Assembly (NCBI RefSeq): GCF_015999265.1 | Contig: NZ_JAEAGR010000001.1 | Location: 248,001-312,000, forward strand | Length of the DNA: 64,000 nucleotides | DNA from: Mobilitalea sibirica | Lineage (GTDB): Bacteria; Bacillota; Clostridia; Lachnospirales; Lachnospiraceae | Direction of reading: 5' to 3' | Shown here: positions 59,788-64,000 of the stretch, piece by piece | Layout of the letters: every line of letters begins with the position of its first letter | How positions within the stretch are numbered: the stretch's first letter is position 1 | The notes under the pieces: generated by a model | What the model was told of the DNA's origin: nothing | Databases searched by the model: none | What the model saw: only the letters and a program-made list of their open reading frames with translations | Made by a program: the position numbers and the translations under genes

Positions 59788-60906
59788 TTGACATCACAGC
59801 AGAATAAGAATGTTTTTAATAAAATTATAGATACTATATCGGGTATCTTTATACCAATCCTTAATGTTCTGATGGCAGCAGCTTTATTAAAGGGAATCCT
59901 TACCTTAGTTGTTAACGGTGGTATTCTATCAGAGACAGATGGAACTTATCGAATACTATATGCCATAGCTGATGCATTCTTTTATTATCTTCCGGTTTTT
60001 CTGGCATATACGGCATCGGTTAAGCTGAAAGCAGATGCGTTTACCTCAGTCATGATTGCAGTGGCACTGGTTCATCCTGATATTACAGCTGTTTTTGAGA
60101 AGGGGTTAGGGCTTGATTTCTTAGGGTTACCTGTCAGCTCTGTTACCTACCCCTCCGGTGTGATACCGATTATTCTAGCAGTGGGACTATTGCATTATGT
60201 AGAGATACCCTTAGAGAGATACCTTCCAAGGGCGGTGAAAGGCTTTTTAAAACCGATGATAGCGGTCTTAATCGTAGTTCCTGTTACGTTTTTGGTGTTT
60301 GGACCATTCGGAACCTTTATCGGGGATGTTTTAGCAAAATCTTTCCATACCTTATATAATTTCAGTCCCATAGTTGCCGGAGCAATCTTTGGATTGATTT
60401 GGCAGCCTATGGTGGTATTCGGTTTCCAGTGGGGTCTAGTTCCGGTTATCTTAAGTAATATCAGTGCCTATGGGGTAGATACCATTTTGCCGCTTCTAGG
60501 ACCTGCCGTCCTTGGACAGGCAGGCGCAGCGATGGCAGTTAGCTTCATGACAAAAAATAAAAGAATGAAGACGATTGCTTTCTCCGGTTCCATAACAGCA
60601 ATTCTTGGAGTAACTGAGCCGGTACTTTATGGCGTAACCATACCACTGAAACGCCCGATGGTGGCAGCCTGTATCGCAGGGGCGATTGGTGGAGGTATCG
60701 TAGGAACATCAAGTGCGGGAGCAGTCTCCTTTGCATTTCCATCCATGGTATCCTTAGTGGTTTATTTTGGAGAGGGTTTCTGGACCTTCTTCTTTGCCTG
60801 TATCCTTGGATTTATTATCGGATTTTTATTAACCTGGATATTTCGATTTAAGGATATCGAACAGATTTTAGATAAAGCGAATGAAGAGAGCATTGCTACA
60901 GGTTAG
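59788..60906 (+). CDS. Stand-alone PTS EIIC (beta-glucoside/glucose superfamily)
   Basis: 372 residues, about ten helices. The EIIC of the glucose-glucoside family is recognised by GIFIPILNVLMAAALLKG, VFGFQWGLVPV and the substrate-site motif GVTEPVLYGVTIPLKRPM. EIIB and EIIA domains, usual in BglP-type proteins, are absent and no genes for them are adjacent, so it either uses partners encoded elsewhere or has another role. TTG start at 59788 with AAAGGAAA upstream; only 4 bp after pepF. Long terminator hairpin follows. Confidence 0.87.
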   Translation: MTSQQNKNVFNKIIDTISGIFIPILNVLMAAALLKGILTLVVNGGILSETDGTYRILYAIADAFFYYLPVFLAYTASVKLKADAFTSVMIAVALVHPDITAVFEKGLGLDFLGLPVSSVTYPSGVIPIILAVGLLHYVEIPLERYLPRAVKGFLKPMIAVLIVVPVTFLVFGPFGTFIGDVLAKSFHTLYNFSPIVAGAIFGLIWQPMVVFGFQWGLVPVILSNISAYGVDTILPLLGPAVLGQAGAAMAVSFMTKNKRMKTIAFSGSITAILGVTEPVLYGVTIPLKRPMVAACIAGAIGGGIVGTSSAGAVSFAFPSMVSLVVYFGEGFWTFFFACILGFIIGFLLTWIFRFKDIEQILDKANEESIATG

Positions 60907-60953
60907 ATAAGTTGGTTATCTGAATCTTAACAGAAGATATATATATATTAATA

Positions 60954-61008
60954 AAAAGGTGTTTTAAAGAAACATGAATAGAATAAATGTTTCTTTAAAA
61001 CACCTTTT
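60954..61008 (+). terminator. 22-bp perfect hairpin after the EIIC gene
   Basis: Arm 60954-60975 pairs perfectly with 60987-61008 around an 11-base loop. The A-run before and T-run after make it a bidirectional terminator. Confidence 0.85.
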
Positions 61009-61102
61009 ATCATATTCCGAACTCTATTGGTTTTTTACGAATAGAACTATCAGCAAAGAGTTGCATATGCCTATCGTCAAACCTTTGTACGTATAAAACG
61101 AT

Positions 61103-61275
61103 TATGTCAGATTTTTCAAAAGCAATAAAATCATTTAATACAGCTAAAATTGGGCAAAGAAAAAGGCATTTACAACACACAAAAAATCAACAACTACCAT
61201 TCGATGTTATTTATGAATACCTTTAATGCTGTATCAACAAAACATCTCAATAACTACCTTGTTTGGCACACTTAG
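61103..61275 (+). pseudogene. Relic of an IS1595-type (ISXO2-like) transposase C-terminus
   Basis: In the frame of 61141 the sequence reads GKEKGIYNTQKINNYHS, a gap, then FNAVSTKHLNNYLVWH and a stop at 61273-61275. This is the conserved C-terminal signature of IS1595-family DDE transposases (INxYHSxLK...FxGVxTKYLxNYLxW). A segment just upstream in another frame (DYVRFFKSNK, from 61100) continues the match, so there is at least one frameshift. The Lys usual after NYHS and about ten residues near it have drifted, and no 5' part or terminal repeats were found. Dead remnant. Confidence 0.65.
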
Positions 61276-61506
61276 TTTGATATGAGGATATAAAAATACT
61301 TAATATCAATAGTTACTGTAACAGAGTCAATGAAAATAAGTGGAAACCAAGGATTATAAATCCAATGATAATAGAGGAAAACTTATGAATAACACATAAA
61401 TCTGAGAAACTTTCAAATAATATAATATGAGAGAGATTTATTGATGAGACAATAGGTTGATTTTTATGAGTAAGGAACCGAAATATAGATTGAAAGGAGT
61501 ATAATT
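61276..61506 (+). other. Gap upstream of small conserved protein
   Basis: A+T-rich, no gene. No convincing promoter pair was found; the ribosome-binding site AAAGGAG at 61492-61498 serves the next gene. Confidence 0.4.
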
Positions 61507-61716
61507 ATGAGTTTGGTTAATTTAAATAACGAAATTCCCGAAGGCCTGGGATTTCGACTGGCATTGGATATGAAAGCTATGACTAATTTTGTTAACCTTT
61601 CAGATGATAAGAAGCAGGAGCTGGTAAATTATATAAAAGGATCAACGTCAGGGGATGAAGCTAAAAATCGTGTCACAGAAGTAGTTAGCAATCTGCATAA
61701 CGGATCTTTCCGTTAA
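61507..61716 (+). CDS. Small conserved clostridial protein, unknown function
   Basis: 69 residues. Begins SLVNLNNEIPEGLGFRLALDM and continues with helical segments (SDDKKQELVNYIKGSTSGDEAKNRVTEVVSNL). This small protein looks like a family I recall as widespread in Lachnospiraceae genomes, without a known function. AAAGGAG and normal spacing before the ATG show it is translated. No signal peptide or Cys. A YdeI/OmdA-like C-terminal helical pair is a possible comparison (KSTSGDEAKNRV-type), but I do not assign it. Confidence 0.75.
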   Translation: MSLVNLNNEIPEGLGFRLALDMKAMTNFVNLSDDKKQELVNYIKGSTSGDEAKNRVTEVVSNLHNGSFR

Positions 61717-61836
61717 AATGAATTTAATTGAAAATTTCATAGAAAGAAATAAAAAAATGAATAGCTATTTGATATTGAACAACCTTTTACAATAACGGAT
61801 GAAACACACAGTGCGAATTTCTCAGAAATTAAAAAA

Positions 61837-61878
61837 GTCCGTTTCATAGAACACAACCTTTTGTTTTACGAAACGGAC
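61837..61878 (-). terminator. Terminator of degV
   Basis: GTCCGTTTC (61837-61845) pairs with GAAACGGAC (61870-61878). On the minus strand the hairpin is followed by six T, 10 bp past the degV stop. Confidence 0.85.
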
Positions 61879-61887
61879 GATACTTTA

Positions 61888-62757
61888 TTATCTTGTATTA
61901 CCCATAAAGAATAAGGCTACGGTTCCGGGACCGGCATGGGCTCCGATCGTAGGACTGATGAAATTAATCATAACATTCTGAATTCCAATTCTCTCTTTTA
62001 TTAATTCTGCTACATATTCTGCATCTTCCACACAATCACCATGACTGATGAATACAATATCATTCTTATCTATAAAGCCTTCCAACCGTTTCTCCATATT
62101 ATCTACCAAAGAGATTAAGGCTTTTTTTCTTCCTCTTACATTGACTAGCGGAATCAGGCGTCCTTCGTCGTTCACATGTAATATCGGTTTTACATTAATT
62201 AAAGTTCCGATAATTGCAGATGTCTTAGATACCCTGCCACCCCGATGGAGATGATGTAGATCATCTACCGTAAAGACATGGCATAGATTTAATTTATTCT
62301 GTTCAAGCCAATCAGCAATTTCATCTAAAGATTTACCGTTTTCTTTTAACTGAACGGCCTTATGGACAAGAAGTCCTTCACCCATAGAGGCACACAGAGA
62401 ATCAACAACTATAATTTTTGCATCAGGATTTTCTTCACATAGCTCTCTGGCAACGGTTGCAGCTATGGAGCAACTTCCGCTTAAGGGAGAAGAGAAAGCA
62501 ATATGTAAAATATCATATCCCTCATCAATTAATTCTTTGAAAATCTCATTTGCTGTTTCTGGATTAACGGCCATGGTGGTGGGCATAGCGCCGCCACGCA
62601 TTTTATCATAAAACTCCTTAGGCTCCAGTTCGTTTTTATCACCATAAACCACCCCATTAAAGTTATAATATAAAGGAAGCAGCCTAATGTTATATTTAAC
62701 TAGATAATCATGAGGTAAATCGCAGGTAGTATCTGTAGTAATAATAAAGTTCTTCAT
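61888..62757 (-). CDS. DegV family fatty-acid-binding protein
   Basis: 289 residues. DegV signature: FIITTDTTCDLPHDYL at the start, DILHIAFSSPLSGSCSIA (fatty-acid headgroup Ser), VDSLCASMGEGLLVHKAV, LHHLHRGGRVSKTSAIIGTLINVKPIL, and FISPTIGAHAGPGTVALFF. DegV/FakB proteins hold a fatty acid for phosphorylation by the FakA kinase. No fakA is in the window. The start at 62757 gives the normal N-terminus; its ribosome-binding site (GAAAGG) is somewhat distant. Confidence 0.92.
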   Translation of the reverse strand: MKNFIITTDTTCDLPHDYLVKYNIRLLPLYYNFNGVVYGDKNELEPKEFYDKMRGGAMPTTMAVNPETANEIFKELIDEGYDILHIAFSSPLSGSCSIAATVARELCEENPDAKIIVVDSLCASMGEGLLVHKAVQLKENGKSLDEIADWLEQNKLNLCHVFTVDDLHHLHRGGRVSKTSAIIGTLINVKPILHVNDEGRLIPLVNVRGRKKALISLVDNMEKRLEGFIDKNDIVFISHGDCVEDAEYVAELIKERIGIQNVMINFISPTIGAHAGPGTVALFFMGNTR

Positions 62758-62974
62758 TTTATTACACCAACCTTTCTAAAGAAAATTTAATTATTTATTA
62801 AATATTTTTATAGTGATGTAGTTTTGATAACGATATGATATATTATATCATGCCGTACCTTATCATTTCAATACCATATACCAAAAATATCATTTATTTC
62901 ATAATAATAGAATTGCAAAAAACTCTTTTCTTATGCATATACATATGATATAATATCCACGAAATAGCAGATTA

Positions 62975-63380
62975 GTCCATGAAAGCTAGGATGTTTTCGT
63001 GTTCGCACGAGAAAACATCATGGATTTTATGGATAAGTGCAACGTGAACGAGATTACGCAGTAATCGAGTTCCTAATCTGCGTATGTAGAACTATACATA
63101 AGTAGACGTCCATAAAAGCTAGGATGTTTTCGTGCTCGCACGAGAAAACATCATGGATTTTATGGATAAGTGCAACGTGAACGAGATTACGCAGTAATCG
63201 AGTTCCTAATCTGCGTATGTAGAACTATACATAAGTAGACGTCCATGAAAGCTAGGATGTTTCCGTGCTTGCACGAGAAAACATCATGGATAAGTGTAAT
63301 GGTGAGCAACGAATCCTACGGATTCGTCTGAAAACGAAGTTTTCGAGCTCCTAATCTGCGTATGTAGAACTATACATAGG
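62975..63380. repeat. Three tandem repeats of 133 bp upstream of scfA
   Basis: Copies begin at 62975, 63108 and 63241, an exact 133-bp period. The first two are nearly identical; the third has a diverged centre. Each contains the hairpin GATGTTTTCGTG...CACGAGAAAACATC, a 6-3-6 palindrome and CTAATCTGCGTATGTAGAAC. In copy three the palindrome GATTAC-GCA-GTAATC is replaced by GAAAAC-GAA-GTTTTC, with GAATCC-TAC-GGATTC added. A fragment (CCTAATCTGCG) recurs at 63392. Confidence 0.92.
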
Positions 63381-63428
63381 CAGGTGTTATTCCTAATCTG
63401 CGTTAGTGTAATCAAGGGAGGCAAAAGA

Positions 63429-63569
63429 ATGAAACATATCAAGACTTTAAACACAAGAAACCTGAAAGAAACTATGAAAAAGGGTGGTTGTGGCGAATGT
63501 CAGACATCATGTCAATCAGCATGTAAGACATCCTGTACAGTCGGCAATCAAAGCTGCGAAAATAAATAA
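63429..63569 (+). CDS. scfA: SCIFF peptide precursor (six cysteines in forty-five residues)
   Basis: 46 residues, MKHIKTLNTRNLKETMKKGG then cysteines at 21, 24, 28, 32, 36 and 43. This is the universally conserved clostridial SCIFF peptide. The radical SAM maturase encoded downstream forms sulfur-to-alpha-carbon thioether (a ranthipeptide-type link); in studied relatives Cys32 is linked to Thr37, and both are present here. GGGAGG precedes ATG 63429; an in-frame ATG at 63384 lies in repeat-derived sequence. The mature product's function is not known in any species. 250 bp separate it from the maturase. Confidence 0.95.
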   Translation: MKHIKTLNTRNLKETMKKGGCGECQTSCQSACKTSCTVGNQSCENK

Positions 63570-63721
63570 AACTGTACATAAGCACATTTAGATTTTGTAA
63601 TTATATTCACACCACTAAGATAAGAGAATATCGCTGGTTGAAGAGTGCTAAGTAACACCCGTCAGACATGTAAGCTCTTGTGGTAATAAACTAGGTTGAT
63701 GATTGAACTCATCATGATTTG

Positions 63722-63791
63722 TGGGGCTGCCTCAAAATATTTTTCTGCAAAATCACAGCTATTTTTGGGAAGATATTTTGAGACAGTCCCA
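63722..63791 (+). terminator. Hairpin between scfA and scfB (attenuator or terminator)
   Basis: TGGGGCTGCCTCAAAATAT (63722-63740) pairs with ATATTTTGAGACAGTCCCA (63773-63791), 18 of 19 pairs including one G-U. No T-run follows, so read-through is likely. It would allow more peptide than maturase to be made. Confidence 0.6.
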
Positions 63792-63821
63792 TTCGTTGTG
63801 AAGATTAGGGAGGAATGAACA

Positions 63822-64000
63822 GTGGTTCATCAGTTTAAAAATAATGGATACAATATCGTATTGGATGTAAACAGCGGTATGGTCCATGTTGTTGATGATT
63901 TGGCATATGATATCATCGCATTGTATGAAAATAATAATCAGGGAAGCATCATATCTGCCATGGTTGAAAAGTATACAAAGCCGGAGTATATGAAGCTTAT
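63822..64000 (+). CDS. scfB: SCIFF radical SAM maturase, 3' partial
   Basis: The first 59 codons are in the window and run off its end. The product begins VHQFKNNGYNIVLDVNSG followed by MVHVVDDLAYDII, the usual start of the thioether-forming SCIFF maturase, whose N-terminal part is the peptide-recognition (RRE-like) domain. Radical SAM and SPASM clusters lie beyond the window. The GTG at 63822 is the start: GGGAGG lies 8 bp upstream and the ATG at 63815 runs into a stop after seven codons. Together with scfA it is a ranthipeptide locus. Confidence 0.92.
   Translation, partial: MVHQFKNNGYNIVLDVNSGMVHVVDDLAYDIIALYENNNQGSIISAMVEKYTKPEYMKL

Noticed and set aside
62975-63380. CRISPR array
   Set aside because: The 133-bp period has no repeat/spacer division; units are near-identical throughout and no cas gene is present.

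Overview
This window is low-GC Firmicute DNA, most likely from a plant-polysaccharide-degrading Lachnospiraceae (Clostridium cluster XIVa, Lachnoclostridium/Anaerocolumna type). The evidence is strong purine-rich ribosome-binding sites with frequent TTG/GTG starts, a trimeric electron-bifurcating type [FeFe] hydrogenase next to rex, a SCIFF (six cysteines in forty-five residues) peptide and maturase pair, a spore-protein-like gene, and many glycoside hydrolases. No rRNA or tRNA gene, CRISPR array or intact mobile element was seen.

Layout. 1-5933: redox block, with a partial glutamate-synthase/NfnB-like flavoprotein, rex, the hydCBA-type hydrogenase genes and a small 2Fe-2S thioredoxin-fold protein. 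5934-6707: a gene-poor stretch with its own promoter, a 12-codon ORF and a terminator. 6708-8807: a secreted Ig/FnIII protein. 9281-26884: a carbohydrate locus on one strand. It holds an ABC sugar importer (lipoprotein plus two permeases), a GH42 enzyme, two large poorly classified TIM-barrel hydrolase-like proteins, a GH3 enzyme, and an intracellular set of RraA-fold, PPC-domain, sugar-isomerase-fold and D-2-hydroxyacid dehydrogenase proteins with an AEC-type carrier. 27391-31425: a large secreted CBM9 plus CE15 glucuronoyl-esterase protein, then a YesL-like membrane protein. 32677-34577: divergent dapA and an AraC regulator around a dyad-rich intergenic region.

34755-50203: mixed housekeeping and stress genes: spore-protein-like, small ACT-like protein, polysaccharide deacetylase lipoprotein, CapA-like, M42 peptidase, ZIP transporter, methyltransferase, iron alcohol dehydrogenase plus ALDH3-type aldehyde dehydrogenase and a 57-residue membrane peptide, lone argC, HD protein, GPH-type symporter and DUF1189 protein. 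50389-55045: GH13 oligoglucosidase and GH3 beta-glucosidase, each with an extra terminal module. 55101-57069: CDP-alcohol transferase, OhrR-like regulator and divergent nitroreductase. 57531-60906: ogt, pepF and a stand-alone PTS EIIC, tightly packed. 61103-61275: relic of an IS1595-type transposase. 61507-62757: small conserved protein and DegV. 62975-63380: three 133-bp tandem repeats directly upstream of scfA (SCIFF) and scfB (maturase, cut by the window end).

How it fits together: the organism appears to degrade glucuronoxylan or related hemicellulose outside the cell, import oligosaccharides by ABC transport, hydrolyse them inside, and dispose of reductant as H2 under NADH control through Rex. 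The best candidate for an undescribed system is the 9.2-26.9 kb locus: the two unclassified hydrolases, the RraA, PPC, isomerase and dehydrogenase set and the paired palindromic operators suggest a catabolic route for an oxidised or unusual sugar whose identity the sequence alone does not give. All function calls come from reading motifs; no database search was run.
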